Below, in pieces: positions 12,063 through 20,580 of a stretch of 64,000 nucleotides of DNA (within the stretch, counting starts at the first letter, position 1; every line of letters begins with the position of its first letter). The stretch is from Rhizobiales bacterium SYSU XM002. GTDB lineage: Bacteria; Pseudomonadota; Alphaproteobacteria; Rhizobiales; Beijerinckiaceae. The notes below the pieces were generated by a model that saw nothing but the letters and a program-made list of their open reading frames with translations, was not told where the DNA came from and did not search any database. The DNA lies in NCBI GenBank assembly GCA_009846685.1, contig VWVY01000003.1, positions 248,001-312,000 on the forward strand. The letters are read 5' to 3'. The position numbers and the translations under genes were made by a program.

Positions 12063-12386
12063 TCACTCCTTGGCCGCAAACAGCGTTCTCAGTCTGGCCT
12101 CGATTTCATCGCCATCGCCCGCGATCTCCAGCGCCTTGACACGGGACTTGCCGCCGCTCGTCAACGAGATCGCGCTACGGCGAACACCCAGCACCTTGGC
12201 GAGAAGCGCGATCAAGGCCGCGTTGGCCGCACCGTCTTCCGGCGCCGCCCGCACGCGCGCATTGAGCACCGCCTTTCCGTCATCTCCGGTTGAAACGCCA
12301 TCGATCGCATCCTTGCCGCCCTTCGGCGTAAGGCGGACGTGGAGCAACACGCCCGCCCCGCCGCGCCGGAACGGCAGGCCCGTCAC
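12063..12386 (-). CDS. DUF167 (YggU-family) protein
   Basis: A 107-residue member of the conserved DUF167/YggU family, whose role is unknown. Seen: VRLTPKGGKDAIDG near the N terminus, then VRAAPEDGAANAALIALLAKVLGV and SLTSGGKSRVKALEI, the standard family blocks. Its ATG overlaps the stop of the upstream cytochrome P460 gene by 4 bp, so the two are co-translated. It also lies near YggT, a frequent companion in bacterial genomes. Confidence 0.88.
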   Translation of the reverse strand: MTGLPFRRGGAGVLLHVRLTPKGGKDAIDGVSTGDDGKAVLNARVRAAPEDGAANAALIALLAKVLGVRRSAISLTSGGKSRVKALEIAGDGDEIEARLRTLFAAKE

Positions 12387-12934
12387 TTCTTTGACGCCTC
12401 GTGGATCTTCTTGCCGGTAAAGGTGAAGTCGAGCCCCTTCTGCGGCAGATGGCAGGCATAGCAGGCATCGAGCTTGATCGGATTGGGCGATCCGTCGGCC
12501 TTGAAGGAGGCATATTCCCAGTCGCCATTATCCTTTTCGGGCGGAAAGGGATTGGTCTCGCCCCACATCAGCTCCTTCGCCATAACGGCGATGCCCTTGA
12601 CGCGCCCGGTCGGTTGAAGCTTTCCCGCAGCATCGACGAGCGGCTTGCCGGCCGTATCGAGCGCAACCTCATGGTCTTCCATCACGAGGACGGTGCCGTT
12701 CGGAAACGGGGCATCGGCAGAGACCTTCGCCAGCGCCTCCGGGTTGACATAGAGATACCGGACGATCTTGCGATCCGCCTTTTCGACCTTGTCGTAGAGT
12801 CTGAACGACTTGGCGAAGTCAGCGGGAAACTTCACCCGCGTCGCGGTCGTATCCGGCGTCGCGCCCTGTGAAAGCGCCGCCCCGGCGGCCAGCGCGATCG
12901 CACCGATCACACCCGAAAACATCCAAATTCGCAT
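12383..12934 (-). CDS. Cytochrome P460-family c-type heme protein
   Basis: A 183-residue exported protein with a signal peptide at residues 1-23 (hydrophobic GVIGAIALAAGAAL). One c-type heme motif, C-Y-A-C-H, is at residues 158-162 near the C terminus, as in cytochrome P460/cytochrome c'-beta proteins. The DUF-like core includes FRLYDKVEKADRKIVRYLYVN. P460 proteins bind or oxidise small nitrogen compounds in some bacteria; no ammonia-oxidation genes are here, so the substrate is open. It overlaps the DUF167 gene by 4 bp. Confidence 0.75.
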   Translation of the reverse strand: MRIWMFSGVIGAIALAAGAALSQGATPDTTATRVKFPADFAKSFRLYDKVEKADRKIVRYLYVNPEALAKVSADAPFPNGTVLVMEDHEVALDTAGKPLVDAAGKLQPTGRVKGIAVMAKELMWGETNPFPPEKDNGDWEYASFKADGSPNPIKLDACYACHLPQKGLDFTFTGKKIHEASKK

Positions 12935-13019
12935 GAAATCGCCCTCCCTTTCATCCTTTACCGGATTGGAGGGCAGGGGCGCGCGGGCGTCAAGTCACGA
13001 AGCCGCGCAACACGCGTTA

Positions 13020-13304
13020 TCAGAACGAGCGGAGGAGATAGCGCTCGGTGACCACGAGGAACTGGAGCGCCAGCAGCAGCACAACCGGCGAGATGTCGAT
13101 CGGGCCGAGGTTCGGCAGACGGCGGCGGATCGGCGCCAGCAGCGGCTCAGTGATGCGGTAGAGGAACTCGCCGACGGCCGCGACGATGGGCTGACGCGAA
13201 TTCACGATGCGTAAATTGATGAGCACCGTGAGAATCACATAGACCAGCAGCAGGAACGAGTAGATCTCGATCACTTTCTCGAAAAGCCAGACAAGCGGGT
13301 TCAT
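13020..13304 (-). CDS. YggT-family membrane protein
   Basis: A 94-residue YggT protein with two membrane segments: [22 protein letters not shown] and, near the C terminus, [21 protein letters not shown]. The typical central stretch [29 protein letters not shown] is complete. The ATG at 13302-13304 ([10 protein letters not shown]) is preceded by GGAGACGAT. An upstream start would add 11 charged residues. The function in this family is unclear. Confidence 0.9.
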   Translation of the reverse strand: MNPLVWLFEKVIEIYSFLLLVYVILTVLINLRIVNSRQPIVAAVGEFLYRITEPLLAPIRRRLPNLGPIDISPVVLLLALQFLVVTERYLLRSF

Positions 13305-13474
13305 ATCGTCTCCATCGCCTCGAAGCGCGCGGACCATAGCCGAGCCGGGGCTTTTTCCGCAAGCATCGAGCGGAAGGGCTTCGGCCCGATTTGAAAATTC
13401 TTCCTGCCCAAAAACCTCGCCGAAAACCGTTGACTTCGCCGCGCGGATCGGTCAATGAACCCGCCTCCGGTTCC

Positions 13475-13550
<76 letters not shown>

Positions 13551-13750
13551 TCCTCTAAGTCATTGATTTAGTTGGATTTTTTGCCTCAAGATCATCCCGA
13601 CAACTCCGAGGCTTGACCTGTTCCGTCAGCCATTCGCGCGCCGTCTCAGAACGCATTCGCTGACGTGTTTGGCGCCCTCGCGCGGGTTTTCTCAGCGGCG
13701 GTTTGGTGATTGCCGGCTTTTGACGCGGGTTAGGCAACCCGGCGTGATGT
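13551..13750. other. Non-coding or decayed stretch between tRNA-Ala and the YD-repeat remnant
   Basis: No supported gene. A 69-codon minus-strand frame (13555-13764) is Arg/Pro-rich and matches nothing I recognise. Together with the adjoining remnant up to 13926, this 376-bp gap looks like decayed island-edge DNA. I see no integrase. Confidence 0.4.
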
Positions 13751-13918
13751 TCAATCGTGTACATGCCAAGTGACCAGCATACCCTGCGTATCGTGCATCT
13801 TGCTCTGGGCGCCGCTGACCTCGTCGGCTTCCGAGAGGGTGTTGCCGAAGTTGTCGTAAGTACAGACCGTGTCGGTGTTACGGGCCTCGGCGACGTTGGC
13901 GACGTTTCCGTATGGTGA
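13751..13918 (-). pseudogene. Remnant of an RHS/YD-repeat protein
   Basis: A 55-codon open stretch without a start codon, bounded by stops. It contains SPYGN and then TVCTYDNFGNTLSEADEV, which fit the YDxxGN...D pattern of RHS/wall-associated YD repeats. It abuts the stop of the following CoA-transferase gene and lies just inside the tRNA-Ala end, as expected for debris at an island edge. The assignment rests on one good repeat unit only. Confidence 0.45.
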
Positions 13919-13926
13919 TTATCCCC

Positions 13927-14892
13927 CTAAAGACCTCGGAAATGCGCCAAAATTGGCATCGCAAGCGGCGCTTGAGGAATAGCGGTGGGCGCGCCCTCTA
14001 GCATTACTGAGACGCAGCAATCCTCGCCTGCGAAGACACCCTGCCAATGTGCAATCGGCATGGCCATCAGCCGGGTCTGCACGGCTGCTGCATCCGGACT
14101 TTCCGTCTCGCCAAAGCCGATCACGACGCAGAACCGGCGCCAGAATTTCTCCTCGAACGCACCGACAACCACCGCCCCGCCCTCGAGCGGATAGATGCGG
14201 TAGCGGGGCGAGGATCCGCCAAACGGTGAGGCTCCCGGATCGAACCGCCCGGTCGAGAACAGTGCGCCGGTGACATGCGGGATGAAAACGCGGGCATTGT
14301 CGCTGATCGAGATATCGAGAAAACAGCCCTCACCGCTCACCTCCCGCACTCGCAGCGCGAGCAGGATATTGAGTATCGCCGGCAGACTGCCGCCGCCGAC
14401 GTCTGCGAACAGCCCCGGCGGTACCGCTGGGCCACCTGCCACGGCGTCGAACACACCCGCGTCCGCGAGGTAATTGAGGTCGTGCCCGGCCCGCGCGGCA
14501 TTCGGCCCGGTCTGACCATAGCCGGAGATGGCACAGTAGATCAGGCGCGAGTTGCGCGCGCGGATGGCCTCGTAGCCGAGCCCGAGCCGCTCCATCACGC
14601 CGGGGCGGAACTGCGAGATGAGGATATCGGCCTGATCGGCAAGGCGCAGCGCTTCTGCAAGCCCCTCGGGCGCGCGCAGATCGAGTCGGATCACGTGTTT
14701 CGCGCCGTTGAGCGCGTCATAAAGTACGGGACGGCCTCCCGCGAAGGGCGGCACATGCGCCGCATCGTCGCCCTCGAGCCGCTCGATCTTGGTGACCTCG
14801 GCGCCGCAGGCCGCGAGCATCGCGGTGGCATAGGGCCCCGGCAAAAGGGTCGAGAAATCGAGAACGCGGAGACCGGAAAGCGGAAGCGACAT
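13927..14892 (-). CDS. CaiB/BaiF family III CoA-transferase, alpha-methylacyl-CoA racemase-like
   Basis: A 321-residue family III CoA-transferase-fold protein. The N terminus LSGLRVLDFSTLLPGPYATAMLAACGAEVTKIE is typical. The centre carries GHDLNYLADAGVFD, the form seen in alpha-methylacyl-CoA racemases (GHDxNYL) rather than the GYDxxxQ of true transferases. It is shorter than most family members (about 360-400). The likely role is to invert C2 in a 2-methyl-branched acyl-CoA so that both enantiomers can be degraded. It is divergent from a second CaiB protein across an operator at 14953. The last codons abut the RHS remnant, so slight 3' truncation is possible. Confidence 0.75.
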   Translation of the reverse strand: MSLPLSGLRVLDFSTLLPGPYATAMLAACGAEVTKIERLEGDDAAHVPPFAGGRPVLYDALNGAKHVIRLDLRAPEGLAEALRLADQADILISQFRPGVMERLGLGYEAIRARNSRLIYCAISGYGQTGPNAARAGHDLNYLADAGVFDAVAGGPAVPPGLFADVGGGSLPAILNILLALRVREVSGEGCFLDISISDNARVFIPHVTGALFSTGRFDPGASPFGGSSPRYRIYPLEGGAVVVGAFEEKFWRRFCVVIGFGETESPDAAAVQTRLMAMPIAHWQGVFAGEDCCVSVMLEGAPTAIPQAPLAMPILAHFRGL

Positions 14893-14952
14893 GCAAAAAT
14901 GACCCTGAACGGCACGGCACGGATTGCCATGCCTCGCCGGCGACTATAAATA

Positions 14953-14964
14953 GAACGACCGTTC
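14953..14964. promoter_or_regulatory. TetR-type operator O1 between the two divergent CoA-transferase genes
   Basis: GAACGACCGTTC: 5-bp inverted arms with a 2-nt centre. It sits in the 109-bp divergent spacer and is placed to control both genes. The same motif recurs at five other promoter regions of the cluster. Confidence 0.7.
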
Positions 14965-15001
14965 AGGCAATGAATATCATCGCCCCTGCCCCGGAGATCC
15001 G

Positions 15002-16231
15002 ATGTCGCCCCAGCCCCCCTCCCCGACACCCGAAGGCGGCGCGCTCGCCGGGCTCAGGGTCGTCGATCTCACGCGCGTGCTCGGCGGTCCCTACGCGACG
15101 CAGATTCTCGGCGATCATGGCGCGGACATCATCAAGCTCGAACCGCCGCAGGGCGATGAGGTGCGCCAGTGGGGCCCGCCGTTCCATGAGGGCGACGCGA
15201 GCTATTTCATCGGCGTCAACCGCAACAAGCGTTCGCTCAGCGCCGATCTGTCGCGGCCGGAAGGGCGGGAGATTCTCTTCCGCCTGCTGGAGGACGCGGA
15301 TGTGCTGGTCGAGAATTTCAAGGCCGGAACGCTCGAGCGCTGGGGGCTGGGGTTCGACGAGGTGCTTGCGCCGCGTTTCCCGCGCCTGATCCACTGTCGG
15401 ATCAGCGGTTTCGGCTCCGAGGGGCCGCGCGGCGGGCTGCCGGGCTATGACGCGATCGCGCAATGCATGACCGGGATGTTCACGGTCAACGGCACGCCCG
15501 AGAGCGGCCCGACCCGAATCGGCGTGCCGGTCGTGGACATGACAACCGGCCTTTACGCCGTGGTGGGACTTCTGATGGCGCTGATCGAGCGTCAGCGCTC
15601 AGGCAAGGGGCAGTTTCTCGAGGTGCCGCTCTACGACAGCGCGCTCTCGTTCATGCATCCGCATGCTGCGAACTATTTCCTTTCCGGCAAGCTGCCGAAA
15701 CTCACCGGCAACGCCCATCCCAACATCAGCCCCTACGATACCTACAGCACCGCCTCGGTTCCGGTGTTCCTCGCCATCGGCAACGATGCTGCCTATGCGA
15801 AGCTCTGCACGGCGCTCGGATGCCCCGAACTCGCGCGGGACGAGCGCTTCCTTACGAACGGCCTGCGCGTCACCAACCGTGAGGCGCTCAAGGTGGAAAT
15901 GGAGGCACGACTGGTCACGCGGGAGGGCGTGGCGTTGTGCGACGAACTCCTCGCCCTTGGCCTGCCTGCCGGAGCGATCCGCACACTCGACGCGGCGTTC
16001 GAGGATCCGCAGGCGGTCCATCGCGGCGCGACCCTCGCACAGGATTGGTATCGCGGCGTCAACACGCCGCTGCGCTTCTCGCGCTCGCGCTCAGGGTTGC
16101 GACACCTGCCGCCGAAACTCGGCGCGAACGGCGCGGCAATTCTCGCCGAAGCCGGTTTCGACGATGGTGAGATCGCAAATTTGAAGGCGGCTGGAATCGT
16201 GCGCTTGCCGGACGAGGAGGCGCGATCATGA
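15002..16231 (+). CDS. CaiB/BaiF family III CoA-transferase
   Basis: A 409-residue family III acyl-CoA:carboxylate CoA-transferase. Seen: GLRVVDLTRVLGGPYATQILGDHGADIIKLE, the loop NRNKRSLSADL, and LPGYDAIAQCMTGMF holding the catalytic aspartate (GYD). Normal length. The start at 15002 is preceded by GGAG. It may load CoA onto the imported acid from a CoA donor. It begins a tight operon: its stop overlaps the DUF35 gene by 4 bp. Confidence 0.9.
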   Translation: MSPQPPSPTPEGGALAGLRVVDLTRVLGGPYATQILGDHGADIIKLEPPQGDEVRQWGPPFHEGDASYFIGVNRNKRSLSADLSRPEGREILFRLLEDADVLVENFKAGTLERWGLGFDEVLAPRFPRLIHCRISGFGSEGPRGGLPGYDAIAQCMTGMFTVNGTPESGPTRIGVPVVDMTTGLYAVVGLLMALIERQRSGKGQFLEVPLYDSALSFMHPHAANYFLSGKLPKLTGNAHPNISPYDTYSTASVPVFLAIGNDAAYAKLCTALGCPELARDERFLTNGLRVTNREALKVEMEARLVTREGVALCDELLALGLPAGAIRTLDAAFEDPQAVHRGATLAQDWYRGVNTPLRFSRSRSGLRHLPPKLGANGAAILAEAGFDDGEIANLKAAGIVRLPDEEARS

Positions 16232-16605
16232 GCGGCATCACCCCTCTCACCCCTCCTCTCTCGCCGCTCGCACAATTCGAAGCGGGGCTCACCCACGGCG
16301 GCATCACCATCGCGCCCGAGGCCCCACCCGCGCGGCGCTTCCCCCCGCGTCTCGGCGCTGGATCCGACACGCAGCATGCGCTCGCGACCACCGGTACGGT
16401 CTACAGCGCGACCCATGTTTCGACCCGCGCCGGCAGCCATATGCTGGCACTGATCGACCTGACGGACGGCGGGCGACTGCTCGCGCGCTTACGCGGCGAA
16501 ACGGACGCCAGCGCTGCGATTGGCGCGCAGGTAGCACTGGCAACGGACCGGCAGGATGACGAGCCGGCCCTGACCTTCACGCGGATAGCAGAGGGCGCAC
16601 GATGA
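16228..16605 (+). CDS. DUF35 OB-fold protein, thiolase partner
   Basis: A 125-residue protein of the DUF35 acyl-CoA-associated OB-fold type. It has TGTVYSATHVSTRAG, then MLALIDLTDGGRLLARL and a short hydrophobic beta-rich C terminus. The N-terminal zinc-ribbon cysteines of many DUF35 proteins are absent. DUF35 proteins pair with SCPx/Ltp2-type thiolases (for example in steroid side-chain retro-aldol cleavage, and IpfE in ibuprofen degradation). The 4-bp overlaps with the genes on both sides, including the thiolase, support a complex. The similarity is weak in sequence; context carries much of the call. Confidence 0.7.
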   Translation: MSGITPLTPPLSPLAQFEAGLTHGGITIAPEAPPARRFPPRLGAGSDTQHALATTGTVYSATHVSTRAGSHMLALIDLTDGGRLLARLRGETDASAAIGAQVALATDRQDDEPALTFTRIAEGAR

Positions 16606-17753
16606 GAACGTCCCTGCGCGGCAGCGCCGCCATCGTCGGTATCGGGCTTGCGGGGATTCCGGCGATGCCGCCGGGCTCTACCCCGGTCGATTGCATGGCG
16701 CTCGCGGCTTTGGCGGCGCTCATGGACGCAGGCATCGCGCCGGAGGAAGTCGATGGCGTGTTCGCATCCGGTCTCCAGATGCTGATGCCGGCACTCGGCC
16801 TGTGCGAATACCTTGGCCTCGCGCCGCGCCATGTCGACGGCACGCAGGTCGGCGGCTGCGCGCCGCTCGTGCAGCTCAACCACGCGCGCCAAGCCATTGC
16901 CAGCGGCACCTGCGAGGTGGCGCTGATCGCCTATGGCTCGACGCAGCGCTCGTCCGGAGCGGCCTTCGCGTCGCTCTCCGAGCCGCTGGTGTTCGAGCAA
17001 GGCCTCGGCTGGCCCGGCCCGGTGGCGGCCTATGCGATGATCGCGCAGCGCCACATGCACGACTTCGGCACCCGCCGTGAGGACTTCGCTGAGGTCGCAG
17101 TCGCGGCGCGGGAATGGGCGCGACTCACACCGGGCGCAACCGCGCAAGGGCCGTTGACGATCGAGGACGTGCTGGCCGCTCGGCCGATTGCCTCGCCTTT
17201 CGGCTTGCGTGATTGCTGCCTCGTGACCGATGGTGGCGGCGCGCTTGTCGTGGTCTCGGCCGAACGCGCAAAATACATGAAGGCGCCGGTTTACGTGCTC
17301 GGGTCGGCGGAAATCGCCACTCACCGCTCCATCGCGGCGATGCCGGATCTCGTGCACACCGGCGCGGCGATTACCGGTGCGCGCGCCTTCACCGAGGCGG
17401 GGCTGAGCCCGCCGGACATCGATGTCGCGCAACTCTACGACGCCTTCACCGTCAACCCAATCGTCTTTCTCGAAGACCTCGGTTTCTGCGCCAAGGGCGA
17501 GGGCGGCCCCTTTGTGCGCGATGGTGGCATCGCGCCCGGCGGGCGGCTTGCGGTTAACACCAACGGCGGAGGGCTCTCGTTCTGCCATCCTGGGATGTAT
17601 GGCGTCTTCACGTTGATCGAGAGCGTGTTGCAACTGCGCGGCGGGCTCGGCGCGCGGCAGGTCGCGGGCGCAAAAACCGCGCTCGCCCATGCGCCCGGCG
17701 GGTTCATGGCCAGCCACGCGACCGCGATCCTCGGGACGCCCGAAACCCTCTGA
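16602..17753 (+). CDS. SCPx/Ltp2-type thiolase-fold enzyme (lipid-transfer-protein family)
   Basis: A 383-residue thiolase-superfamily protein of the non-specific lipid-transfer/SCPx group. GGCAPL at residues 84-89 puts a cysteine (Cys86) where these thiolases have their nucleophile. The C-terminal half holds LYDAFT (278-283), NTNGGGLSF (319-327) and CHPGMYG (328-334), the normal family landmarks. With its DUF35 partner it could act as a thiolase or as a retro-aldolase releasing acetyl- or propionyl-CoA. It is closest in context to the IpfD role in ibuprofen degradation. The reaction is not proven by sequence. Confidence 0.8.
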   Translation: MRTSLRGSAAIVGIGLAGIPAMPPGSTPVDCMALAALAALMDAGIAPEEVDGVFASGLQMLMPALGLCEYLGLAPRHVDGTQVGGCAPLVQLNHARQAIASGTCEVALIAYGSTQRSSGAAFASLSEPLVFEQGLGWPGPVAAYAMIAQRHMHDFGTRREDFAEVAVAAREWARLTPGATAQGPLTIEDVLAARPIASPFGLRDCCLVTDGGGALVVVSAERAKYMKAPVYVLGSAEIATHRSIAAMPDLVHTGAAITGARAFTEAGLSPPDIDVAQLYDAFTVNPIVFLEDLGFCAKGEGGPFVRDGGIAPGGRLAVNTNGGGLSFCHPGMYGVFTLIESVLQLRGGLGARQVAGAKTALAHAPGGFMASHATAILGTPETL

Positions 17754-17820
17754 ACCTGAAAATCGACCTGACGCACCGACCGCGCTTGACAAGCGGGCCA
17801 TCGCACTCAATAAATAAACC

Positions 17821-17832
17821 GAACGGTCGTTC
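17821..17832. promoter_or_regulatory. TetR-type operator O2 upstream of the Rieske dioxygenase genes
   Basis: GAACGGTCGTTC, 18 bp before the dioxygenase alpha start. Read on the other strand, the 20-nt block TAGAACGACCGTTCGGTTTA is shared with O3. Confidence 0.75.
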
Positions 17833-17849
17833 TAACAAATAGGCGCAAC

Positions 17850-19142
17850 ATGACAGCCCAGACCATCACACCGGAGGCACCCAAGGCGCGGCCCGATTTC
17901 CCGGCCCTGATCAAGGAAAACCGCGTCCATTCCTCGCTCTATTACGACGAGGCGATTTTCCGCGAGGAGCTGGAAACCATCTGGTACAAGGGCTGGGTCT
18001 ATGTCGGCCATGTCTCCGAAGTGCCGAAGAAGAACGATTACGTCACCAAATCCATCGGCCCGACGCCGGTGCTGCTGATCCACAACCGCCACGGCGAGAT
18101 CAGCCTGCTGCAAAACAAGTGCCCGCATCGCGGCAACCAGCTCTGTGCCTACCAGAAGGGCAACCGCACCTCCTTCACCTGCCCCTATCATGCCTGGACC
18201 TTCGCGAATTCCGGCGAACTCACCGGCCTCGCCTACCCTGACGGCTACGAAGGTCTCGACAAGAGCGAGTTCTCGCTCGGCAAGGTGCCGCGCATCGGGA
18301 TCTATCGCGGCTTCATCTTCGGCTCGATGGCGAAGGAGGGCATTTCGCTCGACGAGCACCTCGGCGACGCGAAGCGCGTCATCGACCAGCTCCTCGACAA
18401 TTCGCCCACGGGCGAACTCGATCTTTCCGCCGGGTTCCTCCAGCACCGTACGCAAGCCAACTGGAAGTTCGTGCTCGAGAACGAGACCGACGGCTATCAC
18501 CCCGGTTCGGTGCATGGTTCGATCTTCCAAGTCGCGTCCTCGCCGGTGCCGGGGCTCTACAAGCCCGACAGCCTCGCCCTCACCCGCGATTACGGCAACG
18601 GCCACACCGAATTCGATCTGCGCCCGCAGTGGCGCCACTTCGACAAGCCGCTGCACTGGTTCAACACCAGCGCCGAGAAGCTGCCCCTCTATGTCGCGGC
18701 CATGAATAAGGCCCATGGCGAAAAGCGCGCCCGCGAGATCATGATCGACGGCTCGCCCCACGCGATGATCTTCCCGAACCTCTTTATCGCCGAGATCCAG
18801 ATGTTCGTGATCCAGCCGGTGTCGGTCAACGAGACGATCCAACACGTCACCGCGATCCAGTTCAAGGACGCGCCGGATATGAACCGCCGTCTGCGCCAGC
18901 AGACCATGGGATCAGTCGGCCCTGCCGGGTTCCTCCTCGCCGACGACACCGAGATGTACGAGCGCAACCATCGCGGCGCGATGATCCGCAACCCTGAATG
19001 GATCGTGCTCTCGCGCGGCCAGGCCCGCGAAACTCGCGACGAGGACGGCCACCGCATCGGGCATTCCACGGACGAGGTGACTCAGCGCGGCATCTGGCGC
19101 CACTACCTCAAACTGATGACCGAAAACCAGAAAGACGCGTGA
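17850..19142 (+). CDS. Rieske non-heme iron aromatic dioxygenase, alpha (large) subunit
   Basis: A 430-residue oxygenase alpha subunit. Rieske [2Fe-2S] ligands are Cys91/His93 (CPHRG) and Cys111/His114 (CPYHAW). The mononuclear iron facial triad begins with ETDGYHPGSVH (Asp214 bridge, His217, His222), with a likely third ligand at Asp365/366 (LLADDTEMY). It is a complete, intact enzyme. Together with the beta subunit 7 bp downstream it should dihydroxylate an aromatic ring; context (CoA ligase, SCPx thiolase, DUF35) suggests an aryl-acetyl-CoA-type substrate as for IpfA. The electron donor is probably the reductase at 22328 via a ferredoxin not found here. Confidence 0.93.
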   Translation: MTAQTITPEAPKARPDFPALIKENRVHSSLYYDEAIFREELETIWYKGWVYVGHVSEVPKKNDYVTKSIGPTPVLLIHNRHGEISLLQNKCPHRGNQLCAYQKGNRTSFTCPYHAWTFANSGELTGLAYPDGYEGLDKSEFSLGKVPRIGIYRGFIFGSMAKEGISLDEHLGDAKRVIDQLLDNSPTGELDLSAGFLQHRTQANWKFVLENETDGYHPGSVHGSIFQVASSPVPGLYKPDSLALTRDYGNGHTEFDLRPQWRHFDKPLHWFNTSAEKLPLYVAAMNKAHGEKRAREIMIDGSPHAMIFPNLFIAEIQMFVIQPVSVNETIQHVTAIQFKDAPDMNRRLRQQTMGSVGPAGFLLADDTEMYERNHRGAMIRNPEWIVLSRGQARETRDEDGHRIGHSTDEVTQRGIWRHYLKLMTENQKDA

Positions 19143-19149
19143 GGCGAGC

Positions 19150-19683
19150 ATGATCGAAGAACTGGACGCCAAACTCGCCGTCGCCCCACCGATCGCACTC
19201 GATGCCAAGGCCGTCGAGACCCTACGCGCAGTCGAGCAGTTCCTCTATTACGAGGCGCGCCTGCAGGACCAGCACGCCTATGACGAATGGGAAAGCCTGT
19301 GGGCGGATGACGCCATCTACTGGGTGCCGGCCAACGGCGAGGACACTGATCCCGAGACCCAGATGTCGTATATCTACGACAACCGCTCGCGCATAAGCGT
19401 GCGGATCAAGCAGCTCAAGACCGGCAAGCGCCACACCCAGACGCCACGCTCGCAACTCGCGCGGATTATCTCCAACATCGAGCTTTTGAGCGACGCCGCC
19501 GAGGGCATCAGCGTGCGCGCCAATGCAATGATCTACGAGGAAAGCCTGCGCGGCGTCACGATCTGGGCCGCGCGCAACGACTATCGCTTGCGCCGCGACG
19601 GGAGCAGCTTCAAGCTCGTGCGCAAGAAAATCGTGCTCGTGAACAACAACAAGCCGATCTACACGCTCTCGTTTCTCGTGTGA
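19150..19683 (+). CDS. Ring-hydroxylating dioxygenase beta (small) subunit
   Basis: A 177-residue NTF2/SnoaL-fold beta subunit that stabilises the alpha subunit as an alpha3beta3 hexamer. Seen: EQFLYYEARLQDQHAYDEWESLW at the N terminus, DDAIYWVPANGED, and the C-terminal KIVLVNNNKPIYTLSFLV. Normal length. It is co-transcribed with the alpha subunit, 7 bp apart. The short 3' gap to the enoyl-CoA hydratase has no operator, so that gene is probably in the same transcript. Confidence 0.92.
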   Translation: MIEELDAKLAVAPPIALDAKAVETLRAVEQFLYYEARLQDQHAYDEWESLWADDAIYWVPANGEDTDPETQMSYIYDNRSRISVRIKQLKTGKRHTQTPRSQLARIISNIELLSDAAEGISVRANAMIYEESLRGVTIWAARNDYRLRRDGSSFKLVRKKIVLVNNNKPIYTLSFLV

Positions 19684-19771
19684 CTTGCCTTGTCTGACCA
19701 CCGACTGAGCGGTTGCGGTCGCGCGCTTTTTCATGGTCTGATCGCTCGATCTTTTTTTGGAGCTTAGCCGC

Positions 19772-20578
19772 ATGACCGATACGTCCCCCCACCTCTCCGA
19801 AGGTCCGGTGCTCCTCGAGATCACGGAGGGAATCGCGACACTCACGCTCAACCGGCCCGAACAGGCCAACGGCATGAATCTCGCGCTGATGAAGGCGCTT
19901 CACGAGGCCGCAATGCGCTGCCATCGCGCGCCCAATCTTCGTGTCGTGCGGTTGCGCGGCGCGGGGAAGAACTTCTGCGCCGGCGGCGACGTGCGGGAGT
20001 TCGCGCAGCAGGGCGACGGCATCGGCGACTACATGCGCGAGGTCACCGCCTGGCTTCAGGCCGCCGTGGGCGTATTGATCCGTCTCGACGCGATCGTCAT
20101 CACCGAGGTTCAGGGCTTCGCGGCGGGCGGAGGCGGGCTGGGGCTCGTTTGCGCCTCCGACATCGTGATTGCAGGCGAGAGCGCGAAATTCCTCGCCGGA
20201 GCAACGCGCGTCGCCATGGTACCGGATGCCGGCGCTTCGGTGATCCTGCCCCGCCTTGTCGGATTCCGGCGGGCGATGGAAATCCTTGTCTCCAACCGCG
20301 GGATCCCGTCCGAGGAAGCGCTGGCGATCGGGCTCATCACCCGCCGCGTGCCGGATGCCGAACTGGCGAGCACTGCCGAGGCCATGGCGAAGGAGGTCGC
20401 GCAGGGCGCCCCGCTCGCGCTCGCGAACATGAAGCGTCTGTTGTGGAACGGCCTTGGTGTTGAAACCGTACTGCCCGAGGAAGCGCGCACGCAATCGCTG
20501 CTGTGCGGCACCGAGGACGCCGCCGAGGGGCTGCGCGCCGTGATCGAGAAGCGCACACCGCATTTTACGGGCCGCTGA
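19772..20578 (+). CDS. Enoyl-CoA hydratase/isomerase family protein
   Basis: A 268-residue crotonase-fold protein. The oxyanion-hole segments are RLRGAGKNFCAGGDVREFA and ITEVQGFAAGGGGLGLVCASDIVIA. The ATG at 19772 has GGAG nine bases upstream and is chosen over an in-frame TTG at 19757. The substrate is unknown. In this cluster it could hydrate or isomerise a CoA-thioester intermediate after ring attack. The catalytic glutamates of classical hydratases are not obvious, so isomerase or hydrolase activity is possible. Confidence 0.88.
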   Translation: MTDTSPHLSEGPVLLEITEGIATLTLNRPEQANGMNLALMKALHEAAMRCHRAPNLRVVRLRGAGKNFCAGGDVREFAQQGDGIGDYMREVTAWLQAAVGVLIRLDAIVITEVQGFAAGGGGLGLVCASDIVIAGESAKFLAGATRVAMVPDAGASVILPRLVGFRRAMEILVSNRGIPSEEALAIGLITRRVPDAELASTAEAMAKEVAQGAPLALANMKRLLWNGLGVETVLPEEARTQSLLCGTEDAAEGLRAVIEKRTPHFTGR

Positions 20579-20580
20579 GT

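Noticed and set aside
13555-13764. 69-codon minus-strand frame next to tRNA-Ala, possible integrase piece
   Set aside because: I looked for integrase or excisionase motifs (R-H-x-x-R, Y) and found none; the composition is low-complexity Arg/Pro.
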